Assembly (NCBI GenBank): GCA_017527945.1
Contig: JAFXPL010000020.1
Location: forward strand, 1-23,708
Length of the DNA stretch: 23,708 nt
DNA from: Bacteroidales bacterium
Lineage (GTDB): Bacteria; Bacteroidota; Bacteroidia; Bacteroidales; WCHB1-69
Direction: 5' to 3'
Shown here: piece after piece, positions 8,039 to 16,576 of the stretch
Layout of the letters: each line of letters begins with the position of its first letter
How positions within the stretch are numbered: position 1 is the first letter of the stretch
The notes under the pieces: model-generated
The model's database searches: none
Told to the model about the DNA's origin: nothing
The model's input: only the letters and a program-made list of their open reading frames with translations
Made by a program: the position numbers and the translations under genes

Positions 8039-9211
8039 CTACCGCCTTCTCGCGCTCACAATCCGGCCAATATACTGGTGGTGGATGCCCGCGGGAAAGT
8101 TCTCATAGCGCTTCTTGGGTATGTCCCCGAAACCCTCTTCGCGGAACGGGTCGCGGTAGATGACTTCGCATTCATACACCTCGCGGGCTTCCAAATAGTA
8201 AGGAGTTCCCTTCTCCGTATAAGCCACATGCAGCCCTAACTCTTTCTCTTTGTTGACATCGCGACCGCTGTGCGTGCCCATGTATTCCAACACATCCTTG
8301 CGATCCTCGTCGAAAACCATCACGGTGAAATACGGATACTTCTCCATGAACTCGTAAGTGTAACGGGCGGGTGCCACATACACGGTGATGGTGTTCACAT
8401 TGTAGCTCCACACGTTGCCCAACGCACCCCAACCGATGGTCATCGCGTTGTGGTTCTCTTTGTCGCCAGAGGCCAACAGCAGCCCTGCGCCCTTGAACCA
8501 AGTGAACGGATTGCTGGCAAACTCCTTGTTGACATCAAATTCGGTGAAGACGTTCTCCTCAACGGGACGATTCTCCGCTTTAGGCTGCTCTCCGCCGAAA
8601 GTGTTGTAGGAGATATTCTCAGGTTTCCACTTGTCCTTGGGCTTGTTCTCGCCGTCGGGATAGCCAATGACGATGATATTGAGCGGTACAATATGCTCGG
8701 GCAGGTTGAGAATGGCGGAGATGTCCTTGACACGCTCCTCGGAAGGATATGCACCGGTCCAAACGGCACCAAGTCCCATGGCATTGGCGGCCAAGAGGAT
8801 GTTCTCAGTGGCGGCAGAGCAGTCCTGCACCCAAAATTCTCGTGATTTGCCGTCAAGGGCCTTCTTCATGTCGCCGCACACCACGATGGCAAGGGGCGCT
8901 TTGGCAACCATGCCGGCGTAGGGATTGGCTTTTGACAGCGCTTTAAGCTGTGCCTTGTCAGTGACCACCACAAAGTGCCATGGCTGACGGTTCACAGCGG
9001 AAGGAGCCGCCATGCCTGCACGGAGCAACTGCTCGACCTGGGCCGCCTCAACAGGTTTGTCGAGGTAGCTGCGCACGGAAACGCGCGTGGCGATATTTTC
9101 CAACGCCATGTTGTTTTGGCCCTTCGATTTCTGGGCATTCGCTTCCATACACAAAGAGAATGCCGCCATACAAGTCACAAGAGACATACAGATAAATTTT
9201 AAAGGTTTCAT
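8039..9211 (-). CDS. Exported nitroreductase / flavin-reductase-like fusion protein
   Basis: 390 aa from the ATG at 9211. An upstream TTG frame start at 9268 was rejected because it would include the promoter. Residues 1-26 look like a Sec signal peptide (basic start, hydrophobic core, ANA before Q27). Residues about 35-205 are a nitroreductase domain with RVSVRSY (43-49) and APSAVNRQPW (69-78), the FMN-contacting regions of the family. Residues about 222-385 resemble a flavin reductase-like, split-barrel FMN-binding domain (GAGLLLASGDKENHNAMTIGWGALG, then PARYTYEFMEKYPYFTVMVF). Both halves bind flavin in their families. The substrate is unknown, and electron supply outside the cytoplasm would need explaining. 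An internal ATG at residue 35 sits exactly at the start of the enzyme domain and could give a cytoplasmic form. Confidence 0.85.
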   Translation of the reverse strand: MKPLKFICMSLVTCMAAFSLCMEANAQKSKGQNNMALENIATRVSVRSYLDKPVEAAQVEQLLRAGMAAPSAVNRQPWHFVVVTDKAQLKALSKANPYAGMVAKAPLAIVVCGDMKKALDGKSREFWVQDCSAATENILLAANAMGLGAVWTGAYPSEERVKDISAILNLPEHIVPLNIIVIGYPDGENKPKDKWKPENISYNTFGGEQPKAENRPVEENVFTEFDVNKEFASNPFTWFKGAGLLLASGDKENHNAMTIGWGALGNVWSYNVNTITVYVAPARYTYEFMEKYPYFTVMVFDEDRKDVLEYMGTHSGRDVNKEKELGLHVAYTEKGTPYYLEAREVYECEVIYRDPFREEGFGDIPKKRYENFPAGIHHQYIGRIVSARRR

Positions 9212-9233
9212 ATATTCAGAATTTTTGAGGGCG

Positions 9234-9241
9234 CGAAAATA
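9234..9241 (-). promoter_or_regulatory. Candidate -7 box for the nitroreductase gene
   Basis: The minus strand reads TATTTTCG 22 bp upstream of the chosen start. It lies back to back with the rmlB box, 11 bp apart, in the only gap between the two divergent genes. Confidence 0.4.
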
Positions 9242-9252
9242 CAAAAAAAACG

Positions 9253-9260
9253 TATCTTCG
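9253..9260 (+). promoter_or_regulatory. Candidate -7 box for rmlB
   Basis: TATCTTCG matches TAnnTTTG with one C for T, 34 bp before the rmlB start. Transcription would begin near 9267, which supports the start at 9295 over the ATG at 9277. Confidence 0.45.
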
Positions 9261-9294
9261 CGGCGCAAATATCAGTATGCTAAAGCAAGGAATT

Positions 9295-10347
9295 ATGAAA
9301 AATATTCTCATTACCGGCGGAGCTGGTTTCATAGGATCCCATGTGGTTCGACTTTTTGTCAACAAATATCCAGATTATCACATTTTTAACTTGGATAAGC
9401 TAACATACGCGGGCAACCTGGAAAACCTCACGGATGTGATGGAGAAGCCCAATTATACATTCATCAAGGGCGACATTGAAGACCTGGATTTCGTAATGGA
9501 GTTGTTCCGAAAACACCGTTTCGACGGGGTCATTCACCTCGCGGCGGAGTCGCATGTGGACCGTTCCATTGAGGATCCGATGACATTCATCCATACCAAC
9601 GTGCTCGGCACGGTGCACTTGCTCAATGCCGCACGTGAAATTTGGAAAGGTTGCGAAGAAGGCAAAAAATTCTACCAAATCTCCACCGACGAGGTTTATG
9701 GAGCCCTCGGCGACACCGGCTCCTTCAGTGAAACCACAGCCTACAACCCCCACAGTCCCTATTCCGCCGCCAAGGCCAGCGCCGACCATTTCGTACGCGC
9801 CTATCACGACACCTACCATCTGCCGACCGTGATTTCCAATTGCTCGAATAACTACGGCCCGAACCAATTTCCGGAAAAACTTATCCCTCTGTTTATCAAC
9901 AATATAAAACATAACAAACCGCTTCCAGTCTATGGACAGGGCCTCAATGTCCGCGACTGGCTCTACGTGGAAGACCATGCCGAAGCCATCGACCTCATCT
10001 TCCACAAAGCCGCCCCGGGAAGCACCTACAACATCGGCGGCAACAACGAGTGGCGAAATATCGATCTGATTAAGAAGCTGATTGAAATCATGGACCGCCG
10101 ACTCGGACGCGCCGAGGGGGAGTCGTTGAAACTTATCACCTATGTCACCGACCGCGCCGGACACGATTTCCGCTACGCCATCAACGCCTCCAAAATCCGC
10201 GAGGAACTGGGTTGGTCGCCAAAGGTGAAGTTTGACGAAGGCTTTGAAAAGACCGTGGATTGGTACCTCGCTAACGAGGAGTGGTTCAACCATGTGACCT
10301 CCGGCGAATACGAGGAATACTACAAAAAAATGTACGAGGGTCGATAA
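9295..10347 (+). CDS. rmlB: dTDP-glucose 4,6-dehydratase
   Basis: 350 aa cytoplasmic short-chain dehydrogenase (extended SDR) that turns dTDP-glucose into dTDP-4-keto-6-deoxyglucose, the second step of dTDP-L-rhamnose and related sugar synthesis. The NAD motif TGGAGFIGSH starts at residue 7. The catalytic triad region STDEVYG has T131, D132 and E133, and the YxxxK pair is Y156/K160 (YSAAK). HLAAESHVDRS and NNYGPNQFPEK are RmlB-specific stretches. The start at 9295 is preferred over the ATG at 9277 because MKNILITGG is the family's usual N-terminus. It stands alone: rmlA, rmlC and rmlD are not in the window. rarA follows after 15 bp, so the two may share a transcript. Confidence 0.95.
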   Translation: MKNILITGGAGFIGSHVVRLFVNKYPDYHIFNLDKLTYAGNLENLTDVMEKPNYTFIKGDIEDLDFVMELFRKHRFDGVIHLAAESHVDRSIEDPMTFIHTNVLGTVHLLNAAREIWKGCEEGKKFYQISTDEVYGALGDTGSFSETTAYNPHSPYSAAKASADHFVRAYHDTYHLPTVISNCSNNYGPNQFPEKLIPLFINNIKHNKPLPVYGQGLNVRDWLYVEDHAEAIDLIFHKAAPGSTYNIGGNNEWRNIDLIKKLIEIMDRRLGRAEGESLKLITYVTDRAGHDFRYAINASKIREELGWSPKVKFDEGFEKTVDWYLANEEWFNHVTSGEYEEYYKKMYEGR

Positions 10348-10362
10348 CAAGCATTTGCCGCC

Positions 10363-11634
10363 GTGCAAAAACAACCTTTAGCAGAAGTCCTTCGCCCCCA
10401 CTCCATAGAGGGCTACATCGGCCAGGAGCACCTGATGGGTGAAGGGGCGGTATTGCGCACAGCCATCGAGAGCGGCAACATCCAGTCGATGATTTTCTGG
10501 GGGCCGCCCGGCGTGGGCAAGACCACCCTCGCGCTACTCATCGCGCAATCCATTGACGCGGAATTCTTCACCCTCAGCGCCATCAGCAGCGGCGTGAAAG
10601 ACATCCGCGAAGTCATCGACAAGGCCAAGAAGTCCGAAAAACGGTGCATCCTCTTCATCGACGAAATCCACCGCTTCTCCAAGTCACAGCAGGACTCGCT
10701 GCTCGGCGCAGTGGAACAAGGTGTGGTCACGCTCATCGGCGCCACTACGGAGAACCCCTCCTTCGAGGTCATCTCCCCACTGCTCTCCCGCTGCCAAGTC
10801 TATGTGCTGAAAGAGCTTTCCAAGGAAAATCTCGAAAAGCTCCTGCAAACGGCCATCGGCTATTTGGAGAAACAACTCGGCTGCAAAATCAAATTAGAGA
10901 ATACGGAAGCATTGTTGCGCATTTCCGGCGGCGATGCCCGCAAACTTTTGAATGCCATTGAGTTAGTGACATGGATGACACCGCCGGTAGATGGGGTTGT
11001 CACCCTCACGCACGAACAGATCGTACACGTCATCCAACAGAACCTGGCCCGCTACGACAAGCAGGGCGAGCAACACTACGACATCATCTCCGCCTTCATC
11101 AAGTCGATGCGCGGCAGCGACCCCAACGCAGCCGTCTATTGGATGGCCCGGATGCTCGTTGCCGGCGAAGACCCGCTCTTCATCGCCCGCCGCATGGTCA
11201 TCCTCGCCTCCGAGGACATCGGCAACGCCAACCCCAATGCGCTGCTCTTAGCCAACAATTGCTTCCAAGCGGTCAACGTCATCGGAATGCCCGAAGCGCG
11301 TATCGTATTGTCACAGACGGCAATATACTTAGCCAGCTCGCCCAAGAGCAATGCCTCCTACATGGCCATCGACAACGCCTATGCCCTCATCAAGCAGACC
11401 GGCGACCTGCCCGTGCCGCTCCACATCCGCAACGCACCGACCAAACTGATGAAGGAACTCGGCTACCACAAAGGCTACCAGTACGCCCACGATTTCGAAC
11501 ATAATTTCGTAAACCAGGAATTTCTGCCCGAACAGATTGCCGGCACTAAACTCTACGAACCGCAGAACAACCCGCGCGAAAACGAATTGCGCCGATATCT
11601 GAAGAACTGCTGGAACGAGAAATACAAATACTGA
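10363..11634 (+). CDS. rarA: Replication-associated recombination protein A (RarA/MgsA AAA+ ATPase)
   Basis: 423 aa, a usual length for the family. RarA is a DNA-dependent clamp-loader-like ATPase that acts at stalled replication forks and binds SSB. The sequence shows LAEVLRPHSIEGYIGQEHL at the start, Walker A GPPGVGKT (47-54), Walker B ILFIDEIHRF (D100, E101), sensor 1 GATTENPSFEV, and the SRCQVYVLKEL stretch of sensor 2/arginine finger type. The C-terminal tetramerisation region includes KSMRGSDPNAAVYWMARML and EDIGNANPNALLLA, both diagnostic. The start is a GTG at 10363; homology begins a few residues later and no ATG fits. It lies 15 bp after rmlB. Confidence 0.95.
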   Translation: MQKQPLAEVLRPHSIEGYIGQEHLMGEGAVLRTAIESGNIQSMIFWGPPGVGKTTLALLIAQSIDAEFFTLSAISSGVKDIREVIDKAKKSEKRCILFIDEIHRFSKSQQDSLLGAVEQGVVTLIGATTENPSFEVISPLLSRCQVYVLKELSKENLEKLLQTAIGYLEKQLGCKIKLENTEALLRISGGDARKLLNAIELVTWMTPPVDGVVTLTHEQIVHVIQQNLARYDKQGEQHYDIISAFIKSMRGSDPNAAVYWMARMLVAGEDPLFIARRMVILASEDIGNANPNALLLANNCFQAVNVIGMPEARIVLSQTAIYLASSPKSNASYMAIDNAYALIKQTGDLPVPLHIRNAPTKLMKELGYHKGYQYAHDFEHNFVNQEFLPEQIAGTKLYEPQNNPRENELRRYLKNCWNEKYKY

Positions 11635-11658
11635 GACCATTTTCTCCGCAATTTTTTT

Positions 11659-11666
11659 TACTTTTG
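11659..11666 (+). promoter_or_regulatory. Candidate -7 box for the porP-like gene
   Basis: TACTTTTG is an exact TAnnTTTG match after a T-run, 16 bp before the porP-like ATG. The leader would be very short. The box separates the porP/PD40 pair from rarA as its own transcript. Confidence 0.5.
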
Positions 11667-11682
11667 CGACATTGTTTCGAAA

Positions 11683-12747
11683 ATGGCAGACTCTCATTCC
11701 CATACGGCTAAACATAATACTTTCGGCAACTTTTGCGCCGTGTGGATGTTGCTTTTGTGCTTTGCTTCCGGCAAAATAAACGCCCAAGACTACCATTTTT
11801 CCCAATTCTATGCAAATCCGACCGGAATGAACCCGTCGTTGACAGCGGCTTTCGACGGAGTGGTGCGCGGCAGCGTCATCATGCGCTCACAATGGTTAGC
11901 GGTAACCAAACCGTTCATGACCATGGGGGCCGAAATCGACGGAGCCGTCTATAAGAACCACCGGCGGCAGGAATTGCTGGGCATCGGACTAACTTTCAAC
12001 GGCGACAAGGCCGGCGACGTGAACTACCGGTCAGTGCAGGCGTTTGTGTCCCTGTCGTACATCAAGAATATCGGCCGGCACAGCCGCCACAAACTTGGTC
12101 TGGGACTCTACGGAGGCATCATCAACAACCATTTCGACCTGGACTTGAGCACGTGGGACAACCAATTCGTGGACGGCGTCTTTTACCCGCATCTTGTCAG
12201 TGGCGAGAACTTTGAAACGGTTCAACGGCTGTATGCGGACTTTGGCGCGGGAGTGTTTTGGAGTTTCTTGCCCAACAAGACTCTGCTCCTTCGCGCGGCA
12301 TTCGGCGCTTCGCACGTGAACCGGCCGTTTTACGGCTTCGGGGAGAGCCAAGCAAGGCTTCCCGTGAAATACACCGCCCACTTCTACTCGCAAATCGCCC
12401 TCAACCGCGAAGTCTCCCTCTCTCCGATGCTGTACGCCTCCTGGCAACGCTCGTTCAGCGAATACCTGATTGGTTGCAACGTTGAGTATTTCAAGAAGAA
12501 GAACAGCTACACCACCCTTTTCACGTTAGGCGGCGGACTGCTCTACCGTTGGAACGATGCGCTGGTTTTCAATGGGTTCGTAAGCTGGCAAAACCTTCGT
12601 TTCTCGCTCGCCTACGATGTGAACGTGTCTCCGTTCGTGATTGCCACCCACGGACGCGGCGGCATGGAAATCGCCATCTCGTACATCTTCAAGAAACGCA
12701 CCATCACCCGAATTGGAAAAGAACCGTGCCCGTATGATATTATGTAA
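11683..12747 (+). CDS. PorP/SprF family outer-membrane protein
   Basis: 354 aa. The N-terminus has a signal peptide ending KINAQ|D, with a long polar start before the hydrophobic core; an ATG at 11746 would give a very short signal. The mature protein opens with DYHFSQFYANPTGMNPSLTAAFDG, the hallmark of the PorP/SprF family, and continues as alternating beta strands typical of a roughly 14-strand outer-membrane barrel (GIGLTFNGDKAGDVNYR, LGLGLYGGIINNHFDL, GGGLLYRWNDALVFNGF). Family members work with the type IX secretion system, some anchoring type-B substrates at the cell surface. This copy is probably one of several paralogues, paired with the PD40/OmpA-like gene 35 bp downstream. The partner substrate is not evident in the window. 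Confidence 0.9.
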   Translation: MADSHSHTAKHNTFGNFCAVWMLLLCFASGKINAQDYHFSQFYANPTGMNPSLTAAFDGVVRGSVIMRSQWLAVTKPFMTMGAEIDGAVYKNHRRQELLGIGLTFNGDKAGDVNYRSVQAFVSLSYIKNIGRHSRHKLGLGLYGGIINNHFDLDLSTWDNQFVDGVFYPHLVSGENFETVQRLYADFGAGVFWSFLPNKTLLLRAAFGASHVNRPFYGFGESQARLPVKYTAHFYSQIALNREVSLSPMLYASWQRSFSEYLIGCNVEYFKKKNSYTTLFTLGGGLLYRWNDALVFNGFVSWQNLRFSLAYDVNVSPFVIATHGRGGMEIAISYIFKKRTITRIGKEPCPYDIM

Positions 12748-12782
12748 AGGTTATGGGTTATAGCAGTCTGATCAAGGAAAAA

Positions 12783-14360
12783 ATGCCATATAGGTCGCTC
12801 GTTTTGTGGATTTCAGTGCTTGCGCTTTCGTTATGTTCTCCGGCGAGGGCGCAAAATCTTGAAACACCTGTTTTGCCCACAACGGATTCGATTTCCGTGA
12901 CGATTAAGCCGTTGCCGTCATCGGTGAATTCCTCCTTCTCGGAATATGCGTGCCGGTTGCTGCCCGACTCCGCATTCCTGTTCTCCTCCATGCGCAACGA
13001 TGTCGCTGAAGACGTGGAGCATTTCTTCGAAACGAACTGGTACTGTTATCTTTACGAGTCCAACGCCTTGCCGAAAGGAAAGTTCTCTCCCCCTAAAGCG
13101 CTGCCGACAAACATCAACCACCCCAAGTATTTCAACAGCAATTTCTGTCTCAGTGACGATGGCCGTCGAATGCTCCTGACCCGCTGCGTACGCATTGGCG
13201 AAGGCGACCTGCATTGCGACTTGTGGCAGTCGGAGCGAGATGGCGAAAACTGGCGAAAACCTAAAAAACTGCCTCCAACCATCAATTCCAAACAATACTC
13301 CGCCATGCAGCCTTGTCTTGTACAAATGTCTGACTATGAAGTTCTTTACTTTGTATCGAATCGCCCGGGCGGCTATGGTCAAACAGATATTTGGTACTCC
13401 GTGGTGAAAGACGGCCACTACCAGCCGCCGGTCAACCTCGGACCGAAAATCAACACGGAAGGGTACGAAATGACACCCTACTACGACAACAGCCATAACA
13501 TCCTCTATTTCAGCACAGATGAGCATAATGGATTCGGGGATTACGACATTTTCTGCAGCGAGGGCTCCCTCGGACGTTGGAATGCCGTACAGCATCTCCC
13601 TCGCCCTTTCAACTCGGAATACAATGACTTCTATTTCACTGTAAATCAAGATGGAGGAAGCGCTTTCCTCTCTTCAAACAGACCCTATCGTGATGCGGTG
13701 GACGACGACACCTGCTGCAACGACATTTTCTTCGTGGAATGGTCTCTTCCGGAGAAGGTCACAAAAGATACAACTCGCAGCGAGCCAGATATTCACGAGA
13801 AAATCGCCTCCGTGCTGCCCATCACGCTGTATTTCCAGAATGACAGTCCCGACCCGAAATCGCAATCCGATACCACAAGCAGAGACTACTTGGAGTTGTA
13901 CAATGCGTATATAGCTGACATTCAAGAACATATCCGAAAATCGGGAGAAGGTTTGACGGGAGAAGAGCAACGACAAGCAATGTATGCTGTGGCGGGGTTC
14001 CTGCGCGACTCGGTGCAGACTGGCTACGCACGGTTGCTGAAGCTACAGCAGTACCTCACCGAGGCGATGGAGAATGGCGACACGGTGGATTTGGTCATCA
14101 GCGGGTTTGCCAGTCCGTTACACAACAGCAACTATAACAAGCATTTGTCATCCAGAAGAATTATCAGCCTTCTCAACTGGCTGCGGAAAGCTGACAATGG
14201 CCGGCTCTCCCCCTATCTTTCAGGGGAAAAGCCGGGATTGCAGTTGCATGTCTATTCCGAAGGAGCTGTGAATCACGCTTTTGAGACCGATGAGGTGCGG
14301 GAGACCGTCTTCGGATTGCGCGCCGCAAAAGATCGGAAGATTGTGATTTCCGGACGTTGA
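12783..14360 (+). CDS. PD40-repeat protein with OmpA-like C-terminal domain
   Basis: 525 aa from the ATG at 12783. An in-frame ATG at 12753 would add ten residues. The later start is favoured because it gives a standard signal peptide (MPYRSLVLW to ARAQ) and has AAGGA just upstream. About 100-320 holds four WD40-like (PD40) blades, seen as repeats of the type IN/FNSxxY, then PY/PC and LYFSS/SNRPGGYG, ending in DIW/DIF. The C-terminal region has GFASPLHNSNYNKHLSSRR (about 438-456), an OmpA-like motif of the Bacteroidota kind. In it the aspartate that usually contacts peptidoglycan is replaced while N, L, S and R are kept. Genes of this plan commonly sit beside porP/sprF and may link the barrel to the cell wall. 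Its stop abuts the convergent FISUMP gene. Confidence 0.82.
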   Translation: MPYRSLVLWISVLALSLCSPARAQNLETPVLPTTDSISVTIKPLPSSVNSSFSEYACRLLPDSAFLFSSMRNDVAEDVEHFFETNWYCYLYESNALPKGKFSPPKALPTNINHPKYFNSNFCLSDDGRRMLLTRCVRIGEGDLHCDLWQSERDGENWRKPKKLPPTINSKQYSAMQPCLVQMSDYEVLYFVSNRPGGYGQTDIWYSVVKDGHYQPPVNLGPKINTEGYEMTPYYDNSHNILYFSTDEHNGFGDYDIFCSEGSLGRWNAVQHLPRPFNSEYNDFYFTVNQDGGSAFLSSNRPYRDAVDDDTCCNDIFFVEWSLPEKVTKDTTRSEPDIHEKIASVLPITLYFQNDSPDPKSQSDTTSRDYLELYNAYIADIQEHIRKSGEGLTGEEQRQAMYAVAGFLRDSVQTGYARLLKLQQYLTEAMENGDTVDLVISGFASPLHNSNYNKHLSSRRIISLLNWLRKADNGRLSPYLSGEKPGLQLHVYSEGAVNHAFETDEVRETVFGLRAAKDRKIVISGR

Positions 14361-16484
14361 TTAGTTGTGGACACACCTTACGGAAAAGCCGTTGCCCTTG
14401 TCCTTGTAGCTAAAATCCGTGCTGGCACTATTGTATCCGATTAAGAATCGTCCGGCATTGCCGCTACCGGACTCTGTGGCACTCCAGAAAATTGCGGTAC
14501 TTCCAAAATTCTCAAATCCCATGTTGTAGTGGCGGTCGCCCGCAGGCATCGCATTGAATCCAGTAGCATTGTTAGTACTCTGACTGTTGCCCACTGCACA
14601 GGCTGTGGAATTGTTGTTCCATCCTGTCGTAGATGCCAAAGCCTTGGCTATATAGGCTGCGTTGTTGTCGCACAAATACTGCTCCTGACTGCCTACGAAT
14701 ACCACCATTTCTGCCCATTCCGCATCGCTGGGCACATGCCAGCCCTTAGGACAGATGCCTTGCACCGTACTCGGCTCGCTCGACACCGAACCGCCCGTCA
14801 CGGCCACCCAATTGTATAAATAGCCGTAAGCATCCACATTGACGGGATTGTTGTTGGGACAGTAGCGATAAGGGACCGTACTGCTGGCGGAAGACCCTAA
14901 TTCTATAGGGGTGCCGTTACGGTAGTGCGCAGTGCGCAAGTTCTCCGCCATCCAACACTTGTTGCCAATCCGGACGGTTTGGTAGGTGTTGCTGTCGTAG
15001 TCAAGAAGCGGGGTGACACCGCATTCAAAAGCGGAACACCCGCATTCATCCATAAGGCTGCCCAGGCTGTCCGTGACAGCACTCAAGCTGTCTGAGCGGG
15101 CCTCCAAGCTGTCTATCCTGGCCTGCATCTGCAAAATCTGCTGTTGCAAATCCTCCATTTGATTTGCGGTTTCATCGCCATTATGGGCAACGGCGAGGCC
15201 CCCTACGCCGTTGTCGCGCAGACAGCGGACAGAAAGGCTATTCCCCTTGCTCGTGTTGTCGCGATTCACATCGGCAGAATTATGGCTGAGTCTGCGCCGC
15301 CAAGCATTCCCGTTGGAGCTGTTTTCCGTGGAAGTCCAGAAAAAGGCACTGCTTCCGAAATTTTCGTAGCCCCAATTGTTATGGCAGTCGCCTGCGGGCA
15401 TGGCGCTGAAACCTGTGGCATTGTTGGTACTCAGGTCGTTACCCACTGCACAGGCGACCGAACTGCTGTTCCAGTTTGTGGTGGAGGATAGTGCCTTTGC
15501 AATATTGGATGTGCTATTGTTGCACAGATATTGTTCCTGGCTGCTCACGAAATTTTCCATCTGTGTCCATTCCGCGTCACTCGGCACGTGCCAACCATTG
15601 GGACAGATGCCGCGCACGCCACTCGGGGTCGCACTACTTGACGCCGTCCCGTTCATCACGGCAACCCAGTTATACAGATAGCCGTAAGTACCGACATGGG
15701 CGGAATCGTGGTCGGGATAGTAATGTGCCGGCGTAGAGACACCGTAACTGGTTCCTAATGCAATGGAGGCACCGTTGCTAAAGTGCGTGGTGCGCAGGTT
15801 TTCCTTCATCCAGCACTGGTTACCGATAGGGACAGTGTTATAGACATTCCCGTCGTAATCCTTGACGGTGGATGTACCGCACTCGTATGTGGTCAGAACC
15901 GCACCCTCAAGCAAAAGCGTTTGCAAGCTGTCTATTCTACTGTTTAATGCGGCCAGCAACCCTTGCAAATCCGTGCTGGTAATGTAATCCGCATCATTGT
16001 TGAAGGCCGACACATCTGCAGGAACCTGCGGAATCTGCGGGAGATTGCTAAGATCGTTGTAGTCGCCGCTGAAACTGTTGCCCGCCTCGTTGGCGTACAA
16101 CGCATACGGCACACTCAACAGCTGCTGTGTGGAGGTGACGGTGTAGTTGCTGCCGCCATTGGGGTCGATTTCCGACTTGAGGAAATAGACACCATTTCCC
16201 CAATTGATGGTACTGAGACTGCCATAAACCGCAGTACCTTCGCCTATATTCATGGTTATCAGACCGTTAGTGTTGGTGTTCAACATCTGCGTCTCCGAAT
16301 AGACCACGCTGCCAGTGGCGGAATTTTGCAGGATGCTAATGCGAACACCTACCAACGTATTGGATATTAGCTGATTGCTTGCATTCCGCACCACAGCCTG
16401 GTACGTGAATTTGTTGGGAGCTTGAGCCATCAGATGGCAAAAAGTAAGGAGGGCGAAAATCGCCAACAATGCGCTTCTTTTCAT
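14361..16484 (-). CDS. Secreted protein with two tandem Fib_succ_major (FISUMP) domains
   Basis: 707 aa. The signal peptide is MKRSALLAIFALLTFCHLMAQ. Residues about 22-135 form the N-terminal domain common in Bacteroidota surface proteins (FTYQAVVRNASNQLISN, then VPYALYANEA). Two FISUMP domains (TIGR02145 type) follow at about 200-424 and 486-707, with matching blocks: DYDGNVYNTVPIGNQCWMKE and DYDSNTYQTVRIGNKCWMAE, YGYLYNWVAV in both, GWHVPSDAEW in both, and an SVRC end in both. Short heptad-like helices (NSRIDSLQTLL at about 177-187; QARIDSLEARSDSLSAVTDSL in the linker) come before each domain and could form coiled coils. The paired cysteines in each copy suggest disulfides. The domain's function is unknown. 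No T9SS C-terminal signal is seen, so export by Sec alone is as likely. Confidence 0.85.
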   Translation of the reverse strand: MKRSALLAIFALLTFCHLMAQAPNKFTYQAVVRNASNQLISNTLVGVRISILQNSATGSVVYSETQMLNTNTNGLITMNIGEGTAVYGSLSTINWGNGVYFLKSEIDPNGGSNYTVTSTQQLLSVPYALYANEAGNSFSGDYNDLSNLPQIPQVPADVSAFNNDADYITSTDLQGLLAALNSRIDSLQTLLLEGAVLTTYECGTSTVKDYDGNVYNTVPIGNQCWMKENLRTTHFSNGASIALGTSYGVSTPAHYYPDHDSAHVGTYGYLYNWVAVMNGTASSSATPSGVRGICPNGWHVPSDAEWTQMENFVSSQEQYLCNNSTSNIAKALSSTTNWNSSSVACAVGNDLSTNNATGFSAMPAGDCHNNWGYENFGSSAFFWTSTENSSNGNAWRRRLSHNSADVNRDNTSKGNSLSVRCLRDNGVGGLAVAHNGDETANQMEDLQQQILQMQARIDSLEARSDSLSAVTDSLGSLMDECGCSAFECGVTPLLDYDSNTYQTVRIGNKCWMAENLRTAHYRNGTPIELGSSASSTVPYRYCPNNNPVNVDAYGYLYNWVAVTGGSVSSEPSTVQGICPKGWHVPSDAEWAEMVVFVGSQEQYLCDNNAAYIAKALASTTGWNNNSTACAVGNSQSTNNATGFNAMPAGDRHYNMGFENFGSTAIFWSATESGSGNAGRFLIGYNSASTDFSYKDKGNGFSVRCVHN

Positions 16485-16557
16485 TTCGTTTTATTTTTGT
16501 ACCTTGTGAATGTTTTATTAATGCAGCTTAAAAGCTTGTGTCTGAATTTCTCGGGTG

Positions 16558-16565
16558 CAAAAATA
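16558..16565 (-). promoter_or_regulatory. Candidate -7 box for the FISUMP gene
   Basis: The minus strand reads TATTTTTG, an exact TAnnTTTG match, in the 92-bp gap between the PAP2 stop and the FISUMP start. It leaves a leader of about 65 nt. Confidence 0.5.
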
Positions 16566-16576
16566 AAGAAAAAAAC

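Noticed and set aside
14361..15887. Repeat array that could be taken for CRISPR or mobile repeats
   Set aside because: The repeats are two in-frame copies of one protein domain about 860 bp apart, with no short regular spacers.
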